A DNA stretch of 64,000 nt from Gyrodactylus bullatarudis (GCA_012064415.1 SSNU01000310.1:62001-126000), one strand, 5' to 3'; counted from the stretch's first letter, positions 12,545 through 26,324 are shown. Made by a program: numbers and translations. Notes: generated from the sequence alone by a model not told the origin.

Positions 12545-13951
12545 ATGATATGTCTTCATCTGCTATTCTGCTTTATAATCATTATACCCTCGACTATTCT
12601 CGTGTATCTTAATAATGAACACCAGTCCAAACCTTATATGGACGAAATTTTCCATGTTAATCAAACTTTAGAGTATTTGAACGGAGATTTTTATATCTAT
12701 AATGACAAGATTACAACTCCTCCCGGACTATATTTATTAACATATATTATTCTCAAGCCATTACATATATTTAATTCAGATTTCAACATTCTAATATCAC
12801 GTTACATATCTGTAGCCTCCTCGGTTGCTATCTATTCAATTATGGTTGCAATTTTACACAAGCTCACTCCATCATTCATAGAATATAAGACTGCGGTGTT
12901 CGCGGCATGGAATTGTGTTTGTCTACCTATCATTTATTTTTTTAACATCTTTTATTATACTGACCATTTATCATTATTTTTCTCTCTCCTTAGTTCATAT
13001 TTATCATTGAATCATTCAAAATTCGCCATAATTCCAATGTTCATTTCTATTCTAATACGACAAACCAACATAATTTGGATTAATTTCACATTTGGAATAC
13101 TATTTCTACGTTTCCTCAAATTCACAAAACCGTTCAAAGGTATACCGAGTTGTTTGATAAACTTTTTCAAAGACATCTTCTTCAGTCCCTGTTCTTTCAT
13201 TAAAGCTTTTATGGACACAATAAAATTCGATAAGTTTCATACTTTTATCATCAATGTTTCATTCCTCATTTTTATATATATTAATAATGGAATCGTTTTA
13301 GGAGATAAATCTTCTCATAAATTCGTATTCCACATACCTCAACTATTTTACTTCTTTACATTTTGTGCTGTTTTTACTCCATCTTCCTTTCTATTATTCT
13401 TACGATACAAGTTTTTCCGAACCCTTAAATCTTTACTGACACATAACAAGCCAAAATTCATTTTTGTTATTTTCATTTTTATTCTCATTCAAACTTTGAT
13501 GTATCTTGCTATTAAAAATTTCACCTATGAACACGCCTATCTAATTAGTGATCCGAGGCATTACACGAACACATTATGGAGAAAAGTTATTAACTACAAT
13601 GATTATTCTCGGTTCGCTCTTATTCCACTTTATCTTGTTTGCATGCTTTACTATTTAAATTGTTTGTACCACAAAAACTTTTCGAATCAGGAATTTTTCA
13701 TTCTAGTTGGTCATATTTTCTGTACAATTCTTGCTATTGTTCCATCTCCACTTTTTGAATTTAGATATTTTATAACACCTTTTATTTTCTGGAGAATTCT
13801 TTCCTCTCACTCTAACCAATTTAGGCAAACATGTCTCTTTTTTGACTCGATTTTCTATTTTATAATCAATTCCCTCACATTTTTTGCCTACTTTTATCTC
13901 CCGTTCGAATTTTCCCATGAACCAGGCATTAAACAAAGATTCATGTGGTGA
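12545..13951 (+). CDS. ALG10: ALG10 alpha-1,2-glucosyltransferase
   Basis: ALG10 (DIE2 family) adds the third, terminal glucose to the dolichol-linked oligosaccharide used in N-glycosylation. It acts on the lumenal side of the ER membrane with dolichyl-phosphate glucose. This is a single uninterrupted exon of 468 residues, close to the usual ~470. The family hallmarks are present near the N-terminus: PYMDEIFHVNQ, then KITTPPGLYL, and RQTNIIW about residue 175. The rest is a series of about a dozen hydrophobic helices. A lumenal-loop segment SDPRHYTNTLWRK is typical of the C-terminal part. The absence of introns is notable, because all the other large recognised genes here are split. The ATG at 12545 precedes a membrane helix. 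Confidence 0.93.
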   Translation: MICLHLLFCFIIIIPSTILVYLNNEHQSKPYMDEIFHVNQTLEYLNGDFYIYNDKITTPPGLYLLTYIILKPLHIFNSDFNILISRYISVASSVAIYSIMVAILHKLTPSFIEYKTAVFAAWNCVCLPIIYFFNIFYYTDHLSLFFSLLSSYLSLNHSKFAIIPMFISILIRQTNIIWINFTFGILFLRFLKFTKPFKGIPSCLINFFKDIFFSPCSFIKAFMDTIKFDKFHTFIINVSFLIFIYINNGIVLGDKSSHKFVFHIPQLFYFFTFCAVFTPSSFLLFLRYKFFRTLKSLLTHNKPKFIFVIFIFILIQTLMYLAIKNFTYEHAYLISDPRHYTNTLWRKVINYNDYSRFALIPLYLVCMLYYLNCLYHKNFSNQEFFILVGHIFCTILAIVPSPLFEFRYFITPFIFWRILSSHSNQFRQTCLFFDSIFYFIINSLTFFAYFYLPFEFSHEPGIKQRFMW

Positions 13952-14071
13952 TTTTAACTTGTTACTTTTTGATTGCAAGATTTCATTTATTTAATAAAAT
14001 GTCATGTACTTCACTACTCATACTTTATCTTTAATCAGCCTTGTATCAGGCCCATTTAGGCAGGTCATCGT

Positions 14072-15605
14072 GTGTACAATGTAAATGAAATTTCTTTTCC
14101 ACAGAAAACAAAAATCGAAAGATTCCTTGTATGGCATAATTCAAAGCAAACTGTTTGCCCGAAGATTTACGATTACAAGGGTACTAAAATGATTGGCATG
14201 AGTGCAGAATCCCAAATAGAATCGAATTCTATCATTTTTAATGTTGATATGAAAAATCCACTTAGGATTATTACTCCACAAAGGGCTCTTAAACTTCTCA
14301 AGGAGTATTGTCCATGTGTAAAGTCACTTGAGCGACCCTATTATACATCGAATCAAATTCTTGTATATTTCTTTATACATATCAGGGATTGCAAAAAGCT
14401 CAAAGAAGTCTACGGTCCCTACATTGACTTGTTACCGTCAGCTTACTCTGATATCTTCTACACATATGCAATTCTCAAAAATCATGGAGGTAACTTGATC
14501 TAAATTTATATTTATAGACTCAAAACTGTTAGATGTCCTGCCGAATAAGTTTGATAGCTACACTTTAAAGCGATTATCTGAATTCCTGAATGATTATCAA
14601 ATCTTGTTTCCAAACCAAAGAGTGCAAAATGATCTTGAGAATTTTCTTGCATTCTCTTGGGCGTACTCCACAGTCAATTCACGATGTGTATTCTGCAAAG
14701 TTGATCTTGTTGACAAGTTAACTTGTTGGGAAGCGATCAAATTGGAAGCAAAAGCGTCCGCATATTCTTGTTATATTCTTGATCCTATTCGTGAGAAGGA
14801 GAACCTCGCAATTTTGCCGTTTTTTGATCTTTTCAATCATTCGAATGATGCAAGTGTTAGAATTGAATACGATAAAAACCAATTCAAGTTGGTTTCCCTT
14901 ACTCAATATTCCAAGGGAGACCAAGTTTTCATCAACTACGGAGACTATACAGATTTGAAAATGCTGTGTGAGTATGGATTCATTAACAATGTCAAGGATA
15001 ATTGTGAATTTTTCAATGTATCAGAGAGGTTTCTTCTAGATTCATTTGAGAATATAAATGAAAAATATGATGAAATATCAAGCCACTTTGCTGAAGAAAG
15101 TGTTGGATTTTGTGCTCGACAAGGTCCATCATTTTGTCTCTTATTCATACTAAAAAGTTTAAGAGATATTTCCCAGAAAATCTACAATTTTGATGAAGAG
15201 GAAGCCCTTTTAGATTGTCGAGAAGATTTGTTACATCTCCTGGGCAGAAAAGATGTAATTTTGAGAGAAATCATAGAAGTTGTTAAAAAAGAAGAGCTAA
15301 CCGGTAGTGCTAAACTCTTTTTATTTCAATATGAAAATGTTTTGAAGAAGCTGCTTAATATAAATCTACTTAATTATTTCTTGTTTGTTTTTTTGAATTT
15401 TACCTTTAACAGGTTTACTCTTACTAATAGGTCCCTTTGCTTTGATGACTTGGTTGTATTTCAAAAGAAACTCTCTAAGTCTTTCATACGGTTTCTTATG
15501 CTCTTCATTAAAATAATTCTTGTCATTTATATCAACTGTGAGGAAATTCGGGACGAGATTTTGCTTATAGTCCGCTGGTTTGAAAAGACTCATCTGCAAC
15601 ATTGA
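14072..15605 (+). CDS. SETD4-like SET-domain protein methyltransferase
   Basis: SETD4 and related RuBisCO-LSMT-type SET proteins methylate lysines using S-adenosylmethionine. The coding region begins before or at 14115, where an acceptor-like TTTTCCACAG precedes KTKIERFLVWHN. The true ATG exon upstream is not resolved, and the frame at 14072 starts with GTG. A 28-nt intron (14490-14517) splits the gene. Family matches are the SET insert end AFSWAYSTVNSRCVF, the catalytic PFFDLFNHS and FINYGDYTDLKMLCEYGF, followed by a helical substrate-binding domain. These match SETD4 better than SETD3 or SETD6 from memory. The frame stays open to the TGA at 15603-15605. That places its last ~80 codons over the antisense coding end of the next gene; the true stop could be earlier if an unseen intron exists. 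Confidence 0.8.
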
Positions 15606-16595
15606 AGGCGGGAGTTTGTTCAGTGGGTGATCGAGGTTATTTGTACTGGCAACTTCTTCAATCCATCCTCTAAAGAGTTTTGTATCCTTATCGGAAGAAT
15701 CCTTCTCCGAAGTTACTTCTACAAAGACTTCATCATCATCATAAGCTTTTTTTGAATTATTCACGACAGAGACTTCATGGGTAATTTCAGATAATCGAAT
15801 TTCCACTAGATCCAAATAATTTTCACCTTTTGGAATTGAGAATACTTTCTGCATCGAAATTACATAAATTTTATGAGATTTCAGATAAAAAGAATCTCTT
15901 TCAAACTCTAATAACTGACAAAACTTATCTACAAGAACTTCATAAGAATTATTATCTGGAAAATCTTTGCCAGAGTTAAATCCAAAAGCAAGAAGTAAAA
16001 GTTCATCATAAGTTTTGCATGTGATTCTTGAGTCTTGTTCATTTATAGTTTGCAAAATTTCTATAATAAATATAAATGCTTGAAAACTAATGTCGTGGTC
16101 TTCTTCAAAACTCGATTCCATTTCGGAAAGATCGCACTGGAACAAAAATTCTTGAACTGTCTTTTGATCAGGCTTGCAATTGTCAATCACAAAGTTTCGT
16201 ATAACATCTAAGAATCAATACTCATAAAAATTACTCAAAAGACGAGTTGTGGAATACTTGCAACAGGTAATAAATGCTGCGAGTAATTCCAAAATTTTTG
16301 TAAGATTAACTGTTTCTGATTTTTTCAAAACTTTGTAAATAAACAAATCAAGGAAAGAAGAATCCAAAAAGAGAAGAATCTAGATTTAAGAATAAAAGAT
16401 TACCTGACAGTAGAAAGCCTTTAAATCGTTGTTGAGATCTATGAACTGTACTTTCTTTCGATCCGAATAATGTTTAGATGCGTCAAGAGGCTCTGTGAAG
16501 AAATCTAGTAACAAATCTATCATTTCATCCTCTCTCTTATTTTCATACAGATATATTTGATGTAAGTTTGTCAATTTTTCAATGAAGATGTTCAT
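15366..16595 (-). CDS. Unrecognised 382-residue acidic protein
   Basis: I do not recognise this family. Exons are 16404-16595, 16265-16379 and 15366-16207, summing to 1149 nt or 382 residues from an ATG at 16595. Intron 1 (16380-16403) is 24 nt with GT-AG ends, the shortest well-supported intron in the window. Intron 2 (57 nt) uses a weak GTTGCA donor that was chosen to keep frame. The first ~200 residues look helical and hydrophobic-acidic (for example EDEMIDLLLDFF and KILELLAAFIT), like an armadillo or HEAT type fold. The middle is acidic (DDDEVFVEVTSEKDSSDKD). The C-terminus is lysine-rich and basic. No signal peptide or membrane helix is seen. Its 3' coding end overlaps the SETD4-like frame on the other strand. 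Confidence 0.7.
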
Positions 16596-16781
16596 TTTTC
16601 AATCAAATGTTCAACTTTTCAACAAAAAGATTGAATTTGAAAAGAAAAAATTCTAGTATTTATTAAAACAATTGTCATTCGAGCATTCAAATTTTGTTAG
16701 TTTTAATTTTATTGACCAAGAATAATCAAATTGAACAATTATTGGATAATAATATTATCATAATGAGAATCTCAATTTGAA
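16596..16781. promoter_or_regulatory. Divergent spacer, orphan / NKAIN-like
   Basis: A 186-bp AT-rich gap separates the ATG codons of a minus-strand gene and a plus-strand gene, so it probably carries both promoters. No specific motif was identified. Confidence 0.4.
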
Positions 16782-18346
16782 ATGCAGTCCCTGGTTCACA
16801 TTGCAAGATTGCTTCTCATTATTTACCTGGTGATTCATTTATTGTTATTTTTAGATATCTTCATTCACCAAAGGTGTCCTTGATTCACTTACTTTTCTGA
16901 ATTTATATTTGTTCATAGATTTATGCCAAGCTTTTACTTCATTCTTTGGTATTATTATCTCTAGAAAATGGAAAAAATCAGTTTCTATTATTGTGAGTTA
17001 ATGCTTTTTTTGATTTTCCAGCTCATCGTTATTCATGTTTATTGGACTCTGCTGAACTTTATCTTTATAATTCTTCATTTGTACGATAAACGTACAAGAA
17101 AGGTAAATCCTAAATTTTAATTTACTATATGGGAACAACATTATTTTTTATTCATCAATAGCTTTTTATCTGCTCATATAGGTCACACCCAAATACATAA
17201 TAATAATACAGTAGTGACTACTGAGTATTCATCTTTTTTAGTCTAATTAACAATGATGCACCCAATCCTCTAGTACTATTTTTAAATTTCCATTTTATTT
17301 CGTCATCATTCTAATTTAAAACTTTTAAAAATCCACCAGCTAGAGCGTTTCCTTCTTCTAAATCAAACATCAAAGCCTTCATTTTTTTACGACCATGGTT
17401 TTTATTGTGTCTATGGGCCACCCAAGGACGAAAATCTGTACAAAGAGAGTGCAAAAGTAGTGAAAAAGGTAAGAATAATATTGATCAATAATTTTTTTAG
17501 CTTAAGGATACCCTAATAAACAGCTTTGAAAAGTCAATCGAGCCACACTTTGGGGATAAGACTCTGACAGAATTTAGTGTAGACTTATTCCGTCAAATGT
17601 TACCTCAATTAATAGCTGATTTCGAGAATAAATATCCAAATACTTTTGTAAATTCTCCTTTTTAAGTTCATCTTTTCTAGGTTGGTGTTAAAAAGCACCA
17701 AGATGATTGTTTATTCGGATATCGTGAGATAGAAATTTCCATATCAGGACTATTTTTAATCCTCAGTGTGAGTCACGTCTTTTTATTTTTTATTTTTAGA
17801 TTTTGATAATTTTAATAAGTCTTTCAATATATCGAAGAAAAAATCATAATTTCAAAGATAATTTTCAATCTAGCAGTTCTTTTAAAAGAGGAAAAGAATC
17901 GATTCGTAGATTAAACGGAAATATTGCACTTGTAGAACTGGATAGAAATTCGAATTATAATTCTTTCAGGTCAAATCAACAAACTCATAAAAACATGGAA
18001 AATGATTTAGTCAACAATTTAATAATGAAAAAGTAAATTTAAAAATTATATTCACCTTAGAAAGCATTTTGTTGGAAAATTAAAGGAAGAAGGTATCGTT
18101 GATACAACACCCGAAATTAGACCAAGAAGAAGGTTGGCCAGTTTTGATGAAAATTTTAAGCGAGACAAGTTTTTCTATGCAAAACCACCAAGAACAGGAG
18201 AATATTTTGACAACAAGAAAGAGTTTGAGATCAATAAAGATAGATTTTGCAAAGTAGCAAGCAATTCACAGAATGGCAGTATAAAATATGATGCAAATCT
18301 TAGTCAACTAAGCAGATTTACTAAGAGTCGTGGATCTGTTGTTTGA
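16782..18346 (+). CDS. Four-helix membrane protein, NKAIN-like
   Basis: Nine exons (16782-16829, 16855-16873, 16919-16992, 17022-17102, 17340-17468, 17501-17647, 17681-17767, 17800-18032, 18061-18346) join to 1104 nt, 367 residues. Introns of 25, 29, 32, 33, 32 and 28 nt are seen beside longer ones of 45 and 237 nt. Hydrophobic helices lie at about residues 3-20, 22-36, 42-66 and 169-192. The layout of three N-terminal helices, an NQTS glycosylation site and HGFYC in a long loop, then CLFGYREIE and the last helix, resembles NKAIN proteins. These are small membrane proteins that interact with the Na/K-ATPase beta subunit. The loop between helices 3 and 4 is longer than in NKAIN, and a basic tail of ~175 residues is added. 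Relationship is inferred from pattern only. Confidence 0.6.
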
Positions 18347-19211
18347 AAATCAAACAATGATATTAAACTGATTATTTTCTTAAAACATAATGATCGCATA
18401 TTATGGACTAAATTAAGTAGAATTTTCGGAATAAAATTGTTACCTTTTCAATTCACTCTGCAATAGAGTTTAATAAAAAGTAATTCAAGTCTATTAAATG
18501 TTACATTTTTTATTGAATATTAGACTAATAACTTACTACTTGTAGAAACACACAAGAAAACTTAAAAATTACAAGAGTGAAATTCATGATTTGAATATGA
18601 TTTGTAAATTTCAAATTATAATGAAATTAAAATTGTTTTGAACAATGGTTATCAAATTTATATTCAATCTGCAGTGAATCAGCATCAAAATTCAACATTT
18701 AGTTATCCTGAAGACAACACTATTCCTTAAGATCGGCTTATCTTAATATAATGATAAATTGAACAACTATTAGTAATATTCCTGTATATTGTAGGTTATT
18801 CTCATTCATTTTTACCTGTAATACAGGTCCTGTATGCATTTTATCGTAAAAGTTTTTATTCTAAAAACAGCTGATAATATCAGCCTGTTATTTACACTAC
18901 TCAATGCTATTGAATCAATAGGATTGATGATTTTAAAAACCTAAAGATTTCCAAGATAATTCCTATTATTTCTACTTATGTACCAGATAATCATAACTAC
19001 TTTACTAACTTTTTCAAATAAAAATATGTATTATACACTGTGTATAAATGCGAACTTTAAAATTATATTATTGCTGATGATTTTAATTTTAAACAAGAAA
19101 TAATATCTTTAGTAATACTTGATAATGATCCCTGGCCAAAAAGTCTAATTTGAATTCGAAGCATCATGGTTAAGGCCCTTAACTTAAGGCAAAATTTTGG
19201 TCCTTCGTCAA
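18347..19211. other. AT-rich spacer, no gene seen
   Basis: Sequence between the NKAIN-like gene and a degenerate transposase. It contains only short frames, none with coding character. The left end of the transposon probably lies here, but no terminal inverted repeat could be picked out. Confidence 0.4.
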
Positions 19212-20765
19212 TAAAATCAACGATAATAGACTCGAGTGTATGATTTGTATGATGTTGACAATAACAATGACATTGTTGATAATAACATTCTTCCCAATCA
19301 ACTCTCAATTGATGAGGATGCTGACTTATTGAACGTATACTCACAAGTTATAGATATGATAACGTCCAAACATTCTTCCAAGTCTAATCAAGGAAATAGG
19401 GAGAAATTTTTAGCTCGAATCAATAGAAGAGCCATGTCAAAGGTATTTGACATATACATATCTGAAATGGTGAGTTAAATTGTCTAGAATTTCTCTAATT
19501 CTTTCATAATGTTTCTTATATTTCAGAATGACTATATCAATCACGAAATTAAAAACAGTCTTGTTGCAGTTAACCTTTGCTTGGATACATGGAATGCTCC
19601 AGATGATACAGAATATTTATGTGTGAGTGGCCATTTTGTCAATTCGTCATTTAAATTCGTCTCCCTACAATTGTGTTTCTTGCCAATAAACGATAAAAAT
19701 CCAGATTCCCTCTTGAGCTGTATTGATTCCGTAGTACAGCGTTTCCCTACCCTGTATAATACAAAAATGCGATATTCTACCACTGACGGAGCAAAAAAAA
19801 AATTTTAATTAACAAATGACCATAAACTACTCAATATGCCCAAGCATTGTACTTTGCACAGGCTCAATCATTGTATCAATAAAGGATTAAATCTAGATAG
19901 ATTTTAAACTTTGATAAATGATATCAAGATAATCTCTGATCAGGTCAATGCATGGGATCGGAAAAAATTTACTAGTGTTTGTGAAACTCTAGGTAAAACT
20001 GCAGGATTGATTCCGTCCTATATCCCAAGAAGATGGAATTTACTATTAAAATCTATTTCTATTCTAAAATATTACAGGCCTGTTTTTGAATTTATGAAAA
20101 ATGATTTGAAAGTAAACCTTGAATTTCTTTCAGATGATGATTTCGATATCATGGATAATATTCTACCCTTATTTGAACATGTATCCATTTTTTACTCATT
20201 ATTTTCTAAAGACAATATAAATTTAGACTTTATCTTATGAAATATTAGTTTTATCCTTAGGAATCGAGTCCCTTATTAATCTTTTTGATAATCTTACCTA
20301 TAATTTTTGTGATAAAATTTACATCTTTACCAGTAGATTTCAAAATGATATTCCTGTAAGCAATACATTTAATGACGAAAATGATATATTCAGTAAAATT
20401 TCTTCCCTGATCAAAGAGATAACTCAATGTGTAAATAAGAAGTTGGAATCATGTTTTTCAACCAAATTAAAGATTGAGTTCTACTGTAGAACTTCTAAAC
20501 TGATTTATATGTGTAAATAATTAGTGTTTTTACACTAATTCAAATCATATACTTAATTGGGATTAGCATGTATGACACTTAAGAATGGTGGAAAGAACAT
20601 GATAAGACTCTACCTACTCTTTCTAAAGCTGTTAGAAATTTATATTCCGTTAATCTAACAAAAATATATTGTGAGAGATCTTTAAAGATGGCAAATGAAT
20701 TTATTTCCGATACAAGAAATAATTTGTCGCCAAGACAGTTGGAACATAATGATTTTAATTAATCT
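19212..20765 (+). pseudogene. hAT-family transposase relic
   Basis: Broken reading frames in order match a hAT transposase. The segment DYINHEIKNSLVAVNLCLDTWN is followed by DTEYLCVSGHFVN (the family's DLWT...Y..VTAHF region). A CTLHRLNHCINKGL piece corresponds to the CxxH AHxLNL motif. RRWNLLLKSISIL corresponds to the RWNS motif. Finally EWWKEHDKTLPTLSKAVRNLY and SLKMANEFISDTRNNLSP match the C-terminal hAT dimerisation domain. Several stops and shifts interrupt it (after 19805, near 19905, 20240 and 20580). No target-site duplication or terminal repeat was found. The element looks old and inactive. Confidence 0.8.
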
Positions 20766-21620
20766 GAATTTTAACATTTTTTGAGAGATTGTTAAGTCGA
20801 ATTTCGTTAAAAAATGTACTAATTTAGTAGATTTTATTTTTAACGATGATGAAAATGGATTTACCTCCGTCAGTGGTCCCCCTGCCCTTGATATTAAAGA
20901 TGATAATATGGAACCTAATATAAATGATATGACCCCTTATAATAATAAAATCAGATTTTCCAACTTTTAAGAGTAAAACAAAATTTTTCCCCCGTTGATC
21001 TCACCACCCATCAACCCAACTCAATGATATTCTTACGGCCAGTCTCACTCACTCACCAGATGCCTCATGTATACCCCGATCTGAAAATTTGATTCTGAAT
21101 CCCACATATGATAAGGACTATTCCAACGTCGAACATATCTATTGATGGTAGTTCTTTTTCAAAGTAATCGGATGATTCCCCTACTTCCATTCAGAATATC
21201 ATCAAGTGTATGTTTAAATTTGTACCATGAAAATTTAATTATAATATCACATACCAAATTTATTCCAGGCGAGGTGAATTGAATGATTTCCCTCCCATCA
21301 TTTCATCAACTCGAGATCCTCCTATCGTATATGATGCTAACAGAAACGAAATAAATTCTTCTAATCTCAAGATTATAGAATTCCAGAATACTACCAGATG
21401 ATTATGCTTAAACTTTCAAGTTTCAACAACTAAATTTACTGAGAAAAATATTTAATCTTCCAGACATTCGAGAAAAGATGATAAATATTTCCAACCAATT
21501 AATGTATATCTTGTCTCTTCATTTTTCAGGATTAGCTTTTCATCACTGAAAAATGAGCTTATTAATAAATTAGATGACGTAGGCATCAATATCAGCCTAC
21601 TTACTGAATAAATCTTTATA
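20766..21620 (+). pseudogene. Possible degenerate coding fragments
   Basis: Several short stop-limited stretches have coding-like composition, for example LNDILTASLTHSPDAS near 21020, NDFPPIISSTRDPPIVYDAN near 21280 and SLKNELINKLDDVGINISL near 21540. They may be further decayed transposon sequence or dead exons. No family was recognised and the frames cannot be joined convincingly. Confidence 0.3.
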
Positions 21621-22316
21621 AACATTAATTTCCCATTCTAAATTGGAAATTCTATTAGAATAATTCTATGAAAAGCCATTGATTCCTTTTATTGACTCTA
21701 GTTGAAAAACAGTTCTGCAATAATAAATAAATAAATTTTTATTTAAAAAAATTAGTAAAATAGTTATGAGTAGCTGGTACATAGTTCGAGATAATAATTA
21801 CAATTTGTGAGATCTTCAAGTTTTTAAAAACCTTAAAATTTAATTGGAAAACTCAGAATTGAAGATTTAATCTGATTTCATATATTTTTCAAGTTAAAAT
21901 TAATTCAATGAATATATATATTTTACATGAATATTATATCTTGATTCATTCTCTTGGTTATCTGCTTTAGTATACTGTAGTCAGTAGCTAGACAAATAGT
22001 AAAAACAAATGAAATAGCAGGTTAATTTTAACTAAAATCGTAAAAATATATGTTTGAATTGAGCAGAACTCGTTCCAGTATATGACTGGCTAAAAAAATC
22101 AGTCAATCTCTGACTAAAGGCAGCCCAGTTACTGAATTCAGGCAACTCATTATAATCTAATTCGCTATTTCTAATTCTTATCTAAAAATTTAAAAAATAC
22201 ATTAAAGTAAAACAGAGTCTTTTTCATCAGATTGACATTTAACAAGGATTGCGGTGTTTTGAATATCACATAATTAAATTTCTTGAAAAAATAGGTAATA
22301 ACAGGATATTTAAGTG
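21621..22316. other. Spacer upstream of MAPKAPK gene
   Basis: AT-rich sequence without a supported frame. It presumably contains the promoter and 5' UTR of the kinase gene in its last few hundred bases. Confidence 0.4.
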
Positions 22317-23904
<1,588 letters not shown>

Positions 23905-25399
23905 ACAGTGCCCATTGTGAAATGCAGAGAACAATGTCTAGAGTAATATTTGTTTATTCACAATTGAGAACACTGAATGTAAAAGCTCACATGATAATTT
24001 ACCTATACAATGTGTACTCCACCCACCCCCACATCTCTTCCCAAAATCACACTACTAACTATAGTAATCTCAGGCAATTTCCTCCTCCTGGTTCCCTCCT
24101 GATGTAGAATTGTATCTCATTGCATTGGATAAATGAGAATTTTTGAATGCAAGTGGTAGCCAAGGAGTCCCTTCCAATGTATGTCCCATATTTATCATTT
24201 TTAAGTTATTTAATGATTAGCTATTTAATTTGATTTTTTTGCTTAAACTATTACTCATACGTTTTAATCGTGGTTTTTTTGTCACCTTATCGTGGAAAGG
24301 TTTCCCTATAAATATTTATTAAACGATTAAAGTTATATATTCGCCACCTTGAGGATTATTCTACTGCATAATCAAAACTCCAAAATCATAATATCATATT
24401 TTATTAGCTTTAAAATAAATACATTGTATACATTTGAACTTTTTATTGATTTTGAAAAATATCAAAACTACTGTATAAAGTATTCAAGGTACCAGTGAAA
24501 TAGCAAATCTTCTCGATTTTCTCGTAAAGATTAGCAGGCATTTTAAATTTTATTAAAAATCAAAATTTGATTCTTTATTCGCAAATGAATAATTATATTA
24601 CTTTGTGTATAACAGTCAAAAGAAAATAATAATAATAATTATAAGTAATACACATTGTGTATGCCATTGAAAAATTTTGGTTCAAGTCCCTAATTGAGAG
24701 GCCTAAAGTTGTTTTGAGTGATCGTTAAAAATAAATAGAAACTTTTATGCTTGTTCTATGGTATCAAAGTGATATAACAAGATTCCTTCTTAGTTATTTA
24801 TACCCTGTATAAAAAGGTCTACAAGTATAGCATAGTATAAAATAAAATAGAGAAATTCTTTCTGGTAATCTCTGTATTTGGTTTCATTTTAAATGCATTT
24901 TTTCCAACCACATTTAAAATTATCAAAAATATCATCTAAAAATTATTTATCATAGGTAGGAAAAGAGAGTTAAACACTAGATAACTTTTAAGTTATAACT
25001 AGGGCGGAATAAATCGCACAATTGTGGCATTCTCAGTTTTAATAACTTTTTGTGTTAAATTTCAAAAAGATTATCTAATATTTGCATTCAAGATGAAATA
25101 TTGTTGAGGAAATTTTACATTCTTGATTTTGTCCATTCTCGTTGTATTATTCGTTGAAAAAATCTTGGCGCTCAATCAAAAATATGTATTTTCAATGATT
25201 TTGTTTATCAGAACAAACTCGAAAACGTATGCTTTTATAGGAAAAAATACTCAGTTTTCGATAATCTTCAAAGTGAGATTAAGGCTGGGAAAAGTTGAAA
25301 AATTCGGCCTACTCTAATGAATATATTGTTCATAGGACATAATATTTATTTTTTAACCCTTAATGTCCCAGAGATTTTTTTTCATGATTCGCATTCAAT

Positions 25400-26270
25400 C
25401 TTTTGTATATCCTCAGAAGTTATCGATCAAAAGATGGCTCATCTTTCGTTAATTCTTTGCTTAACAATGTAAGGAATTTTTTCGATTTTTCAGAACTTCA
25501 CAGTGGATCTCATGCATTTAATGATGATATGAGAAAATTATGTATCAGTGAGAAAGATCTATTAAATATGGTGGATTAAAAAAAATCAAATTTTTGTTAA
25601 CGAAGATGTAGGCACCCTTAACAAAAAGATGTCAGTATTTAGTGGAACCGACTTTAGAATTTACGATTCTTATAATACTTCTTTTATAAGCATAGATAAG
25701 TATTTGGCATCCTTTTTGAGGAAATTTTGACCATTGTTAGACGGTTATCATGAGCAGAATTCTTCCACCTAAAAACGTAAGGTTGGTATACAGCCCCAAA
25801 GGGTTCATTTATAATCATCATATATTGAGTTTGGAAATTTTTAGGGCTGATTTTGGATTACTTTTGCCTATTTCAAAAGCACCGATTTGTGCTTTTTTAC
25901 GGCATCGATCTTGGCAACCACTGTTTTCGATAATTCGCTGCATGTTTCAGCTTGAAATTTTGTATCAATATTTCAGTTGAACAATCACTATTGGTTATGC
26001 TCTGATCGATTTTAATCATTCAACAATTTTTTGTTGTCGAATGGCTTCTTCAGCCACGACCAAGAAAATTTTGAACCCAAGCATATTCTTTTGAACTCAT
26101 TTATGACATTGCGTACAGAGCTCGATAATCCATCAAAATACTTCATGAAGCCTTGAGCGGAATTTAGATAAATTCGATTTTTAAGTCTTTTGAGGATTCT
26201 TCCTTATTATTGTTGGCATTGGACTAATTTTCTAGTGATTTGAACAAACTCATAAAGCTTATGATATTTG
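25400..26270 (-). pseudogene. Possible decayed coding region
   Basis: Read on the minus strand, stretches such as LNSAQGFMKYFDGLSSS, NVINEFKRICLGSKF, ETCSELSKTVVAKID and AVKKHKSVLLK look like former coding sequence interrupted by many stops and frame changes. No family was recognised; a dead transposon or a gene relic are both possible. Confidence 0.28.
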
Positions 26271-26324
26271 CAAAAAAAGATAAAATTTATTTCTCCCATA
26301 GTAAGTTGATTTAATCAAACTTTA

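Noticed and set aside
24681..24691. GGTTCAAGTCC resembling a tRNA B box
   Set aside because: No matching acceptor stem, anticodon arm or A box at the proper distance, so this is not a tRNA gene.
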